A stretch of 64,000 nucleotides of DNA from Sinomonas sp. ASV322 (GTDB lineage Bacteria > Actinomycetota > Actinomycetes > Actinomycetales > Micrococcaceae). A model generated the notes under the pieces. That model did not search any database, had not been told where the DNA came from, and saw nothing but the letters and a program-made list of their open reading frames with translations. The stretch lies in NCBI RefSeq assembly GCF_030908245.1, contig NZ_JAVFJJ010000008.1:117410-181409 (forward strand), in the 5' to 3' direction. Below, piece after piece: positions 1 to 8,369 of this stretch. The translations under genes and the position numbers were made by a program. The number at the start of each line of letters is the position of its first letter. Position 1 is the stretch's first letter.

Positions 1-171
1 GTTCTCCATCATCACGACGACGATGTGGTCGATTCCCGAGCTGGCGGGGTTGGGCAGTGCTGACGGGACGGCGCTGCGGGCGTGAGTCTGCGGCACGGCA
101 CCCGGGAGTGCGGCAGCGCCGACCGCGGCCAGCGCCGATGCCGAGAGGAAATTGCGGCGGGGGATTGTCAC
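1..171 (-). CDS. Tat-exported phosphoesterase (N-terminal part only)
   Basis: This is the first 57 codons of a gene that runs off the left edge of the window. The GTG start at 171 is followed by a twin-arginine motif (IPRRNFL) and a hydrophobic alanine-rich stretch, a typical Tat signal peptide. After about 45 residues the sequence reads GIDHIVVVMMEN, the opening strand of the phosphoesterase/phospholipase C family, where the Glu-Asn pair helps bind the active-site metal. The product is therefore probably an exported, metal-dependent phosphoesterase that folds before export. The catalytic domain is outside the window, so the substrate cannot be judged. A TTG nine bases upstream is a possible alternative start. 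Confidence 0.7.
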   Translation of the reverse strand, partial: MTIPRRNFLSASALAAVGAAALPGAVPQTHARSAVPSALPNPASSGIDHIVVVMMEN

Positions 172-240
172 GCTCAACCAAGTTACCCAACGGTAAGTGG
201 CAAAACGACGGATGTTCCTGAGGGTTCATCTCGCGTTTGA

Positions 241-287
241 GGAACTCCCATGGAGTTCCCAGCTACGGCGGGGAACTGGGAGTTCCC
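241..287. repeat. Two adjacent hairpins that can also pair with each other
   Basis: GGAACTCC (241-248) and GGAGTTCC (252-259) form a perfect 8-bp stem with a CAT loop. GGGAACT (271-277) and AGTTCCC (281-287) form a second 7-bp stem with a GGG loop. In addition, 241-250 is the exact reverse complement of 277-286, and 254-260 of 271-277, so one longer hairpin with a bulge can replace the two short ones. The element lies just past the stop of the leftward NUDIX gene and ahead of the leftward phosphoesterase gene. It may be a terminator, a switchable leader or an operator pair. Confidence 0.5.
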
Positions 288-296
288 TGAGAGTCG

Positions 297-713
297 CTAC
301 GAGTGTCGCGCCGCCTCGAGCGCCGGGATCACGTGGTCCGTGAGGAGCGGCGCGAGGTCGCCGGGCAGTTCGGCGTCGAGATCGAGCCACCGGAGTTCTG
401 CGATCTCCGCGGACGCGGTGATCTCGGCCGGATCGTGCACGCCGGGCGCGCTGAAGACGGTTGCGTCGATGTCGGTGCCCGCCTCGTTCGCGGCCCGCGC
501 GACCCAGAACCCCACGAGCTCGAGATCGCCGGCCGCGACGCGGATGCCGACCTCCTCGGCGAGCTCGCGGCTCGCGGCCTCAGCGGCCGTCTCCCCGGGC
601 TCAGGCTTCCCGCCGGGATGCATGAACCGCTCGGTCCCGCGCTTGCGCACAGTGAGGAGCCGGCCATCGGGCGAGAAGACGCAGACGGCTGAGACGACAA
701 TGCGGTGAGTCAC
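297..713 (-). CDS. NUDIX hydrolase
   Basis: A 138-residue protein with a complete NUDIX box at about residues 34-57, opening GGKPEPGETAAEAA and closing RELAEEVGI. This matches GX5EX7REUXEEXGU and supplies the glutamates that bind Mg2+. Family members hydrolyse nucleoside diphosphates linked to another group, such as oxidised nucleotides, sugar nucleotides or dinucleotides, in the cytoplasm. The length is that of a single-domain enzyme and no extra domain points to a substrate. The start is GTG. It lies downstream of the ABC exporter gene on the same strand with a gap of about 105 bases, in which GCCCGAGTGCCTCAGC occurs twice. Co-transcription with the exporter is possible. Confidence 0.85.
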   Translation of the reverse strand: MTHRIVVSAVCVFSPDGRLLTVRKRGTERFMHPGGKPEPGETAAEAASRELAEEVGIRVAAGDLELVGFWVARAANEAGTDIDATVFSAPGVHDPAEITASAEIAELRWLDLDAELPGDLAPLLTDHVIPALEAARHS

Positions 714-818
714 CCCTCGAGCCTAGCCGCCGCGGGGTCCTCGCCTGGCCCGAGTGCCTCAGCGCCGGCGGCGCAGCCCGAGTGCCTCAGCCAGGCGCCA
801 TCCCGCCGGCGCGGCCGC

Positions 819-2720
819 TCAGCTCGCGAGATCGGCCCCGGCGTCCTCGGCCACAGCGACGGCCTCGGCGAACTGCGTGTTGTAGAGCTCGGCATACCGC
901 CCACCAGCCGCGAGCAGGTTGATATGGGTTCCCTGCTCGACGATCTGACCGCCCTCGACGACGAGGATCTGGTCCGCGGCCCGGACCGTCGAGAGGCGGT
1001 GCGCGATGACGAGCGCCGTGCGGCCCTCGAGCGCTTCGGCGAGCGCGGCCTGCACCGCTGCCTCGTTCGTCGAGTCGAGCGACGCCGTGGCCTCATCGAG
1101 GATGACGACGCGCGGCTGGGCCAGGAGCAGGCGGGCGATGGTGAGACGCTGGCGCTCGCCCCCGGACAGCCGGTAGCCCCGCTCCCCCACCACGGTCTCG
1201 AGGCCATCGGGAAGCGCGCGGACCATGGGCTCGAGGCGCGCGCGCCGGAGCGCGTCCCATAGCTCGTCGTCGCTCGCGCCAGGGCGGGCCAGCCGGAGAT
1301 TGGACCCGATCGATTCGTGGAACAGATGCCCGTCTTGGGTGACCATCCCCACCGCCGAGCGGAGCGAGTCGAACGTCGTGTCCCGCACGTCGGTGCCGCC
1401 GATGCGCACGGACCCCGAATCGACGTCGTAGAGCCTCGCGATGAGCTGCGCAGTCGTCGACTTGCCTGCTCCCGAGGAGCCGACGAGCGCGACGGTCTGG
1501 CCCGGCTCGACGCGGAAGGTGAGCCCGTGCAGGACCTCTTCCCCGCCGCGCGCGTCGAGCACGGCGACTTCCTCGAGGGACGCGAGCGAGACCTTCTCCG
1601 CGGACGGGTACGAGAAGCGCACGTTGTCGAACTCGACCGCGACGGGCCCGCCCGGAAGCGGCCGCGCGTCGTCCTTCTGCCGGATGAGCGGCACGAGGTC
1701 GAGAACCTCGAAGACCCGCTCGAAGCTCACGAGCGCGCTCATGATGTCGACGCGCGCGTTCGAGAGCGAGGTGATGGGCGCGTAGAGCTTGGTGAGCAGG
1801 AGAGCGAGGACGACGACGTCGCCCGCTGCCATGGAGCCGCTCACCGCAAGCCACCCGCCGACGCCGTAGACGACCGCGAGCGCCAGGGAGGAGACGAGCG
1901 TGAGCGACGTGAGGAACGCGAACGCAAGGACGGCGCTCCGCACGCCGATGTCCCGCACGGCCTTGGCCTTGAGCGCGAATTCCGACGACTCGTCGTCGGG
2001 GCGCCCGAAGAGCTTGATGAGCGTCGCGCCCGGGGCGGAGAAGCGCTCGGTCATCTGGTTCCCCATGGCAGCGTTGTAGGCCGCGGCCTCGCGCCGCATG
2101 TCCGCGATCCTGAGGCCCATGCGGCGTGCGGGGAGCAGGAACAGCGGCAGGAGGAGCAGCGAGAGGAGGGTCACGAGCCAGGACTTCTGCACCATGACGG
2201 CCACGGTCAGGATGAGCGAAACGCTGTTGCTCACGATCCCGCTCAGCGTCCCGGCAAAGGCGGACTGTGCGCCAATGACGTCGTTGTTGAGGCGGCTCAC
2301 GAGGGCGCCCGTGCGCGTGCGCATGAAGAACGCGATAGGCATCTTCTGCACGTGGTCGAACACCGCGCGGCGGAGGTCGAGGATCACGCCCTCTCCGATG
2401 ACCGATGATTGCCATCGGGCGAGGAGGCTGATGCCGGCGTCGGCGATCGCGAGGAGCGCAATAAGCACCGCGAGGAACGCGACCGGCCCGAGGCCTGACC
2501 TGGCCACGATCGCGTCGACCACCTGGCCCGCGAGGACCGGGGTCGCGACCGACGTGATGGCGCCGAGGATCGAGACGAGCACGAAGACGAGGAGCCGCCA
2601 TCGGTAGGGCTTTGCGAACGCGAGGACCCGCTTGAGGGTGGCCCGGTTGAAGGGGTTCGCCCCTTCCTTGGCTTTCCCCATCGCGTGCATGTAGCCCCAT
2701 GCAGCCCTGTCCATGCTCAT
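819..2720 (-). CDS. ABC exporter, fused membrane and ATPase domains
   Basis: A 633-residue half-transporter of the type I exporter (MsbA/LmrA-like) class. Residues from about 30 to 330 form the six-helix membrane domain. The nucleotide-binding domain follows, with Walker A GSSGAGKST near residue 413, the signature LSGGERQRL near 521 and Walker B VVILDEATASLD near 535. Such proteins work as homo- or heterodimers and pump lipids, drugs or peptides outward using ATP. No partner half-transporter is adjacent, so a homodimer is likely, but the cargo cannot be inferred. The basic N-terminus before the first helix (about 30 residues) is usual for Micrococcales homologues. The gene is divergent from the HTH gene at 2984. 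Confidence 0.9.
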   Translation of the reverse strand: MSMDRAAWGYMHAMGKAKEGANPFNRATLKRVLAFAKPYRWRLLVFVLVSILGAITSVATPVLAGQVVDAIVARSGLGPVAFLAVLIALLAIADAGISLLARWQSSVIGEGVILDLRRAVFDHVQKMPIAFFMRTRTGALVSRLNNDVIGAQSAFAGTLSGIVSNSVSLILTVAVMVQKSWLVTLLSLLLLPLFLLPARRMGLRIADMRREAAAYNAAMGNQMTERFSAPGATLIKLFGRPDDESSEFALKAKAVRDIGVRSAVLAFAFLTSLTLVSSLALAVVYGVGGWLAVSGSMAAGDVVVLALLLTKLYAPITSLSNARVDIMSALVSFERVFEVLDLVPLIRQKDDARPLPGGPVAVEFDNVRFSYPSAEKVSLASLEEVAVLDARGGEEVLHGLTFRVEPGQTVALVGSSGAGKSTTAQLIARLYDVDSGSVRIGGTDVRDTTFDSLRSAVGMVTQDGHLFHESIGSNLRLARPGASDDELWDALRRARLEPMVRALPDGLETVVGERGYRLSGGERQRLTIARLLLAQPRVVILDEATASLDSTNEAAVQAALAEALEGRTALVIAHRLSTVRAADQILVVEGGQIVEQGTHINLLAAGGRYAELYNTQFAEAVAVAEDAGADLAS

Positions 2721-2846
2721 GCGTGCACACCGCCTTCCGTACCAGTAAGGGTAGGCGCGGGGTCCGACAATTCCGGACGGGGTTCACCGTGGGCTGACGC
2801 CTTGGGGCGCATTGGGGTCCGCGGGAAAAGGCCGGGAACGTGAAAC

Positions 2847-2887
2847 GCCCGCTGGCTCGCGATTGGGGGGTGCGCGAGCCAGCGGGC
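2847..2887. other. Perfect 15-bp hairpin in a divergent promoter region
   Basis: GCCCGCTGGCTCGCG (2847-2861) is perfectly complementary to 2873-2887, with an 11-base G-rich loop. It sits between two divergent genes (ABC exporter and HTH protein), so it is not the terminator of either annotated neighbour. It could stop a short transcript that starts in the gap, act as an attenuator for the HTH gene about 100 bases downstream, or be a remnant structure. No T-tract follows on the plus strand. Confidence 0.5.
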
Positions 2888-2983
2888 TTACGAAAAGCAT
2901 AGACCACTGTGCTCGGGTCGTAAAATCAAGGCGTTCGACACGCCGAAAGCCCGCCGCAACGCCCCGAGAGAGGAAGGTACCGA

Positions 2984-3703
2984 ATGTCCGTCTCAGCGGT
3001 CGCCTTCCAGCGCTGGATCGGCCAAGTGGCCCCCGGGGCAAGCACCGCGGACGTGTGCCGCCTCTCGGGCGTCAAGCGCAGTACGCTCGCCCAGCAGCTC
3101 GTGCGGGGCAAGGTCGCTGAGGCGACCGTCGTCGCCGTCGCCCGTGCCTACGGCCGCAATCCCGTCCTCGGCCTCGCCGAATTCGAGCCCTACCACGAGC
3201 TCGCAGCAAGCATCGCCCCACCGACCGATGCCGAGGTGCTCAGCCAGACGCCCACGGCGCGCCTGCTCGCCGAGCTCCTTGCGCGGGTCGGCGGCGGCCC
3301 CCGGCACGCGGCCGCCGCGGCGGGCGACGAGGGCTCGGCGGTCCGGCAGTGGGTCGAGGCCATCGACGACGGCGAGCTCCGCCAGCGCGTGAGCGCGGCG
3401 GCCGGGATCGCGCCCCAGAACTATTCCGCCCAGCTCAGCGCGAATCGGCTCGCGCCGGAGCTCGCGGTCCGCACGGCGCGCGAGGCAGGAGTCGGACTGC
3501 GGAACGGACTCGTCGTGACCGGCCTCGTGACCGCGGCCGAGGCCGGCTGGCCGTCCACGGCCGTCGAGGACGCGCTCGAACGCCTGAGCGATGCCGAGCT
3601 CGCGTTCCTCGCCTCCGAGCGGCTCGCGACCCTCGCCCGGGCGCTCAAGCGCCAAGAACACGATGACCGCGCGGCCCAGAGGGCCTGGGACCACCTCGCA
3701 TGA
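2984..3703 (+). CDS. HTH-type protein coupled to a membrane protein
   Basis: A 239-residue soluble, helical protein. Residues about 18-60 (TADVCRLSGVKRSTLAQQL and what follows) have the pattern of an XRE-like helix-turn-helix: a short helix, a turn with Gly-Val, then a recognition helix with Lys-Arg-Ser. The remaining 170 residues are Ala/Arg/Glu-rich helices without a motif I recognise. An AGGAAGG ribosome site lies close upstream of the ATG. The stop overlaps the start of the next gene by four bases (ATGA), so the two are translationally coupled and probably work together. I infer a DNA-binding regulator that communicates with, or is expressed with, the 7-TM protein; its target is unknown. 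Confidence 0.7.
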   Translation: MSVSAVAFQRWIGQVAPGASTADVCRLSGVKRSTLAQQLVRGKVAEATVVAVARAYGRNPVLGLAEFEPYHELAASIAPPTDAEVLSQTPTARLLAELLARVGGGPRHAAAAAGDEGSAVRQWVEAIDDGELRQRVSAAAGIAPQNYSAQLSANRLAPELAVRTAREAGVGLRNGLVVTGLVTAAEAGWPSTAVEDALERLSDAELAFLASERLATLARALKRQEHDDRAAQRAWDHLA

Positions 3704-4428
3704 TGTGGCTTGCTTGGGCCACCTTTGCCATCGCCGCTCTGCTCGCGGCGACGCGGCTGCCGGCCGCGATCCGAGGACGTAGCCGAGCCCTGTTCGTACT
3801 CTTCGCGCTCATGGCGATCGCCGTCCTGCTGAGCATCCAGGGGCCCTATCTCGCGCTTGACGAGCTGCTCGGCGGCAAGAATTTCGCCAACCTCGTCATC
3901 CGGTTCACCCTCTTCGGCCTGGCCCTGCTGCTCGCCCTGCGCGTCGCAGCGGCCTTCGGTGCCCACCGCGCCACGAAGATCCTCACGGGGCCGTGGGGCC
4001 TCGGCGCCCTCGCGGCGTGTTCGGCGCTGCTCATGGCCTCGTTCGTCCTCGCGGGCCCAGCCCCGTCCCAAGTCGGGTTCGCAGGCCAGAACGATTGGTG
4101 GACCGCCGTGTACGGGACGGTCGGCCGGCTGTACCCGACCTTCACGGGCGTCGTGCTCCTGCCCGCTCTCTCGAAGGCGGCGGCCTCTCGCGGACGCCCC
4201 TCGCTCCGCATCGCCGCGGGACTGCTCGGGGCCGGCTACGTGCTGCTCGCCGCCACGAATATCATCACGGTCCTCCCACCCGCGGCGCTTGCCATGGCAC
4301 AGGTCCTCAACTACGGAACCATCCTGCTCGTGTTCGCGGGGCTCACCCTCGTGTGGGCGTCGTCGCTCGTAGTCCGCCTTAGGGATGAGAGGCACTCATC
4401 CCTAAGGCGTAAAAAGTCCATACACTAG
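3700..4428 (+). CDS. Seven-helix integral membrane protein of unknown function
   Basis: A 242-residue protein with seven hydrophobic segments (about residues 3-20, 30-48, 65-85, 98-118, 132-150, 166-190 and 196-220) and a basic C-terminal tail. It has no recognisable catalytic motif. The organisation, an HTH gene overlapping a 7-TM gene, recalls the actinobacterial pairs of an XRE-like regulator with a MAB_1171c-type membrane protein. This is a resemblance in architecture only, and the usual soluble C-terminal domain of that family is absent. The last codons lie inside a 12-bp perfect hairpin (4378-4406). Confidence 0.65.
   Translation: MMWLAWATFAIAALLAATRLPAAIRGRSRALFVLFALMAIAVLLSIQGPYLALDELLGGKNFANLVIRFTLFGLALLLALRVAAAFGAHRATKILTGPWGLGALAACSALLMASFVLAGPAPSQVGFAGQNDWWTAVYGTVGRLYPTFTGVVLLPALSKAAASRGRPSLRIAAGLLGAGYVLLAATNIITVLPPAALAMAQVLNYGTILLVFAGLTLVWASSLVVRLRDERHSSLRRKKSIH
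4378..4406. other. 12-bp perfect hairpin inside the 3' end of a coding region
   Basis: CTTAGGGATGAG (4378-4389) pairs perfectly with 4395-4406 around a five-base loop. The hairpin is inside the final codons of the 7-TM membrane protein gene. An A-run follows it on the plus strand, so it lacks the T-tract of a rightward terminator. Seen from the opposite strand the run is on the wrong side as well. It may stabilise the 3' end of the mRNA. Confidence 0.45.
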
Positions 4429-4520
4429 AGGAATAGGTTCACATTTTCATTAGCCCGTGCCAGAATCACGAATGTGTGAAACGACCTGTCAGGGGGATGG
4501 GCGGTTCTTCATTGGGGGGA

Positions 4521-4554
4521 TGAGTGGTGGTGGCCTCCGGGCGACCACCACTCA
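4521..4554. terminator. Bidirectional terminator between convergent genes
   Basis: TGAGTGGTGGT (4521-4531) pairs with ACCACCACTCA (4544-4554), an 11-bp perfect stem with a 12-base loop. It lies between the rightward membrane protein gene and the 3' end of the leftward alpha-mannosidase gene, where a shared terminator is expected. There is no long T-tract, as is common in high-GC actinobacteria. Confidence 0.7.
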
Positions 4555-4567
4555 GCCATGTCAGCGG

Positions 4568-7500
4568 CTACCCGAAGGCCCTGTCACCTCCGCGGCGGAA
4601 GCGCAGGGTGACAAGCTGGAAAGGCCGGAGCACCATCAACGCCGTCCCGCCGGCTCCGAGCTCGATCTCAGCACCCACCGAAGCGTCCGCCGGCGCGAGC
4701 GGCCTTTCGAGCAGGTCCACGGCCTCGACCCCCACCACGGCGAACTCCGGCGACACGGCCACCGAGGCGCGCTCGCCGAGAGATTCGTAGAGCCGCACGA
4801 CGATATCCCCCGAGCCGTCCTCCGCGAGCTTGACGGCCTCGACAACGACCGCGGGATTGCTGACGACGACAAGCGGCTTTGATTCGCGGGCACCGCGCAC
4901 GACGCGGGGCTCCAGGTTCGTCCGGTATCCCTCCTCGACCGCGTCGGCAATCGCCGCGCCGGGGCGCACGGTGACCACGAACTCGTGCCGCCCCTGATCC
5001 GTCTCTGGATCCGGGTACAGAGGTGCCTTGAGCAGCGAAAGCCGCAGCGTCGTCGTCGTGCCTCCATCGGGGCGTACCGCCCGGGTGACGTCGTGCCCAT
5101 AGGTCGACGAGTTGGACACCGCGACGCCGTAGGACCCCTCCCCCACATGGATCCATCGGTGGGCGCACGTCTCGAAGCGGGCCCAATCCCACGAGGTGTT
5201 GGTCGCGATCGGCCGGAAGACGTGGCCGAACTGGATCTCGGACGCCGACCGTTCGGCGCGGACGTCGAGGGGGAACCCGAGCTTGAGAAGCTTCTCGCGC
5301 TCGTGCCAGTCGACGGCGGTCTCGATCCGGAGCGACTCCGCGCCCCGGGCCAGGACGAGCCGCTGCGTGACCGCCGAGGCGCCGAACTCACGACGCACCT
5401 CCACCGCGGCACCACCCTCGGGGTCAGCAACAGCCCCGACGGACACGGCATCCGTGAGCTGCGTGACGTTCCGGCGATAGAACGGATCGAGGTCCCACGA
5501 GTCCCACTCGTTCGGCGTGTCACGGTGGAGCTCGAGCAGGTTCCCGGCCGCGCCCGGGGCGATCGCCTCCCGCCCGCTCGCGACGTCCCGGAGCGAGACG
5601 ATGAGGCCCCGCGCGTCGATCTCGGCCCGCACAAGGCCGTTGTCGAGGACCCAACGACGGGCCGCGCCGTCGTCCAGCCCGCGAAGCTCGGCGAGCGCCG
5701 CGGGCCGCGCGGGACGGACGACGGCGCCAACCCCGAGAGCGGGCACCCCCGCCCGCGCGTGGGGCGCGGCATTGAGCACGAGCTCAGTTTCGCCGCGGCC
5801 GACCACCGCACCCACGGCCCGCGCGATGATCTCCTCGAGCTCGCGCGCGACGGCCTCGTAGTTGCGCTCGGCATCGCGGTGCACCCACGCGATCGAGCTT
5901 CCGGGCAGGATGTCGTGGAACTGCTGAAGGAGCACGACGCGCCAGAGCCGCTTGAGCTCCGCCGCCGGATACGGCACCCCCTCGCGGACCGTCGCCGTCG
6001 CGCACCACAGCTCGGCCTCGCGGAGGAGGTGCTCGCAGCGCCGGTTGCCGCGCTTCGTGCGCGCCTGCGACGTGTACGTTCCGCGGTGCTTCTCGAGGTA
6101 CATCTCCCCCGCCCAGACGGGCGGATCGACGTACTCGGCCTCCGCGGCGGCGAAGAACTCGCGCGGAACGCCGAGCTCGACGCGCGGAGACCCCTCGAGG
6201 TCCCGCGCCCGGTGGGCCGCGGCGAGCATCTCCCGGGTGGGGCCCCCACCGCCGTCGCCATAGCCGAACGGCACGAGGCCGAGGCTCGAGCGGCCCTTCT
6301 CGCGGAAGTTCTTCTCCGCGTAGGCGAGCTCGGCGGCGGTGAGCTCCGAGTTGTAGCTGTCACCGGGCGGGAAGTGCGTGAAGACCCGGGTCCCGTCGAG
6401 GCCCTCCCACAGGAAGCTGTGGTGGGGTATCCGGTTCGTCTGGTTCCACGACGTCTTCTGCGTCAAGAAGTAGCGCTCCCCCGCGGCCCGCACGATCTGC
6501 GGCAGCGCGGCCGAGTAGCCGAAGGAATCCGGCAGCCAGCACTCCTCGCACTCGACGCCGAGCTCCTCGAGGAAGAAGCGCTTGCCCTCGACGAACTGGC
6601 GGGCCATAGCTTCGCTCCCGGGCATATTCCCGTCCGCCTCGACCCACATCCCGCCGACCGGAATGAAACGGCCCTCCGCGACCTTCTCCTTGATGCGTTC
6701 GAACAGCTCGGGGTACCCGGCCTGGATCCAGGCGAGCTGCTGGGCCGACGAACACGAGAAGGTGAGTGCCGGATCCTCGTCCATGAGAGAGACGACGTTG
6801 GAGAACGTCCGGGCGCACTTCCGCACCGTCTCACGCACGGGCCACAGCCACGCGGAGTCGATGTGGGCGTGGCCGGTGGCCACGAGTCGGAGCGCACTGG
6901 CGTTTGCGGGGGCCACGAGCGCGGCCTTGAGTGCTTCCCGGCCGGCGCCGATCGTTCCGAGCACGTCATCGGGGTCGACGGCGTCGCAAAGGCGCTCGAG
7001 CGCCCGGAGGATGTCGTAGCGGCGAGGCCTGTCCATGGGCAGTTCGTGCATGAGGCCACGAAGGCTGATGACGTCCTGGAGGAGTTCCCACGCCTCGACG
7101 TTGCGCTCGCCGAGCACCATCGGGCCTAGGCGATACAGCGGTTCGCGGCTTGCGGTGGCCGGATCGCCCTCTCTCGTGGGGATGAACTGCCATCCCTGCG
7201 TCATGTCCGGATTCGCGGCGGCCTCGAGGTAGAAGACGACGGCGGGGCCCCCTCCGAGGGCCGCGAGCGGAATGTAGCGGTTGCGCGGGTTGACGGCCTT
7301 GATCGGAACGCCGTCCGCCGTCCAGGCTTGGCCCTCGCACTGGAATCCGGGGAGCTGGCCGGTGAAGCCGAGATCGATGACCGCCTCGACCGCGAAGCCG
7401 TCATCGCCCCATCCCGTGGGGACCTCGCCCGAGAGCCTGAGCCATGTGGTCCCCCATGCGGGTCCCCACGCATCGCCCTCGGTCGCCCGCGCGTACTCCT

Positions 7501-7651
7501 GGCCGAGGGCCTCGGCGGCGGGCACGGGTTCCCCGGGCGCGTCCCAGCGTTCGACGGCGAGACGCACGGTGCGCCGATAGACGGCAGGTTCTAGGCGATC
7601 CCGGACGAACCGGTCGATGCGGGCCTCGGTGATGAGGCGGTCGTCGTGCAC
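4568..7651 (-). CDS. Alpha-mannosidase, glycoside hydrolase family 38
   Basis: A 1027-residue GH38 enzyme, which removes alpha-linked mannose with retention of configuration. After an N-terminal beta-domain (to about 250) the catalytic domain opens with GHAHIDSAWLWP (260-271), whose His and Asp bind the catalytic Zn2+. The segment GGMWVEADGNMPGS (333-346) carries Asp340, the likely nucleophile. HHSFLWEG and HDILPGSSIAWVH belong to the sugar pocket and the later zinc-site region. The C-terminal half is the all-beta mannosidase domain. No signal peptide is present, so it probably acts in the cytoplasm on imported oligosaccharides. The GTG start has CGGAG upstream. A palindrome at 7666-7680 suggests LacI-type control, but no regulator gene or sugar transporter is adjacent. 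Confidence 0.92.
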   Translation of the reverse strand: MHDDRLITEARIDRFVRDRLEPAVYRRTVRLAVERWDAPGEPVPAAEALGQEYARATEGDAWGPAWGTTWLRLSGEVPTGWGDDGFAVEAVIDLGFTGQLPGFQCEGQAWTADGVPIKAVNPRNRYIPLAALGGGPAVVFYLEAAANPDMTQGWQFIPTREGDPATASREPLYRLGPMVLGERNVEAWELLQDVISLRGLMHELPMDRPRRYDILRALERLCDAVDPDDVLGTIGAGREALKAALVAPANASALRLVATGHAHIDSAWLWPVRETVRKCARTFSNVVSLMDEDPALTFSCSSAQQLAWIQAGYPELFERIKEKVAEGRFIPVGGMWVEADGNMPGSEAMARQFVEGKRFFLEELGVECEECWLPDSFGYSAALPQIVRAAGERYFLTQKTSWNQTNRIPHHSFLWEGLDGTRVFTHFPPGDSYNSELTAAELAYAEKNFREKGRSSLGLVPFGYGDGGGGPTREMLAAAHRARDLEGSPRVELGVPREFFAAAEAEYVDPPVWAGEMYLEKHRGTYTSQARTKRGNRRCEHLLREAELWCATATVREGVPYPAAELKRLWRVVLLQQFHDILPGSSIAWVHRDAERNYEAVARELEEIIARAVGAVVGRGETELVLNAAPHARAGVPALGVGAVVRPARPAALAELRGLDDGAARRWVLDNGLVRAEIDARGLIVSLRDVASGREAIAPGAAGNLLELHRDTPNEWDSWDLDPFYRRNVTQLTDAVSVGAVADPEGGAAVEVRREFGASAVTQRLVLARGAESLRIETAVDWHEREKLLKLGFPLDVRAERSASEIQFGHVFRPIATNTSWDWARFETCAHRWIHVGEGSYGVAVSNSSTYGHDVTRAVRPDGGTTTTLRLSLLKAPLYPDPETDQGRHEFVVTVRPGAAIADAVEEGYRTNLEPRVVRGARESKPLVVVSNPAVVVEAVKLAEDGSGDIVVRLYESLGERASVAVSPEFAVVGVEAVDLLERPLAPADASVGAEIELGAGGTALMVLRPFQLVTLRFRRGGDRAFG

Positions 7652-7665
7652 GGATGCTCCGATCG

Positions 7666-7680
7666 ATCAAATCGGTTGAT
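7666..7680. promoter_or_regulatory. Operator-like palindrome upstream of the alpha-mannosidase
   Basis: ATCAA-ATCGG-TTGAT is a perfect 5-bp inverted repeat with a 5-base centre, 15-29 bases upstream of the mannosidase GTG. Its AT-rich arms stand out from the local GC content. The size fits a LacI or similar sugar-sensing repressor that would block the ribosome site and promoter region; this is inference. Confidence 0.5.
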
Positions 7681-7832
7681 TAATGTTCCACCAAGTTACT
7701 CCTCCGTATGAGAGACGGGAAGCGATTGCCAGACCTTGCCTTCCCAGAGGTGCTGATGGTCATGAACCAACCCGCAACCACGGGCGCCCTGCCCGTCGCC
7801 GTCGCCCAGGCCATCCCCGGGGCCGAGGTCGC

Positions 7833-8164
7833 TCAGGTAAGTCGGATCTGGCGGTTGGCGTCGATGTAGAGCAGGTAGATCCCATTGCCTTCGAGGACGA
7901 ACATTCCGTGTTCCATTGCCGGGTCCCCGCGAAGGGGATGGAGGCGCCAGGTTCGTAGGTGACGATGTCGACGTGCATGTCGTGTGCAAGATCGTTCGGG
8001 TCCGCGAAGCGCGTGACGGCCCAGCTACCGTTGGTGCCTTGTGTGTGGGTGGCCTGGACGTCCTGATGGCGGGTCACGAAGGATGTTGCCGTATGTCCCT
8101 TTACCGGTTCGTAGGCCTTGCGGATCCAATGGAAGCCTGTAGCGGCTTCTGAACTGTTCTTCAC
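7833..8164 (-). pseudogene. Decayed (S)-ureidoglycine aminohydrolase fragment
   Basis: Reading leftward from 8164, the sequence encodes FHWIRKAYEPVKGHTA, later TNGSWAVTRFADPNDLAHDMHVDIVTYEPGA. This is the middle and second cupin of actinobacterial ureidoglycine aminohydrolase (AllE/YlbA), which releases ammonia from ureidoglycine in allantoin breakdown. Near 7920 a single-base loss shifts the frame. In the other frame it continues MEHGMFVLEGNGIYLL and then directly YIDANRQIRLT and a stop, so the segment that normally separates these two blocks is deleted. The N-terminal cupin is also missing. Three independent lesions make this a pseudogene. On the plus strand a short open segment from 7762 (MNQPATTGALPVAVAQ) ends abruptly at the same junction and may be the severed start of another gene. 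From 8165 to 8333 I see no gene. Confidence 0.8.
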
Positions 8165-8369
8165 GGACCGATGGTGCTCGAGCGACTCGACAAGGCAACG
8201 GGCGAGGTCAAGGGCGGGATCGAGACCGCGAACTTTGCCGCGTCGAGGTGCTCCTGAAAGTCAGTGATAAACACTGCCGGATCTCACAGGCACAGCCGGA
8301 AGTCCGGATCTCGCGACGATAGGCGGGGTCTCATTGAGACGGAGGGCCCGATCGGCGACATTAAAGAGT

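Noticed and set aside
4985..7129. Open frame of 714 codons on the plus strand
   Set aside because: It is antisense to the GH38 gene, whose catalytic motifs are complete.
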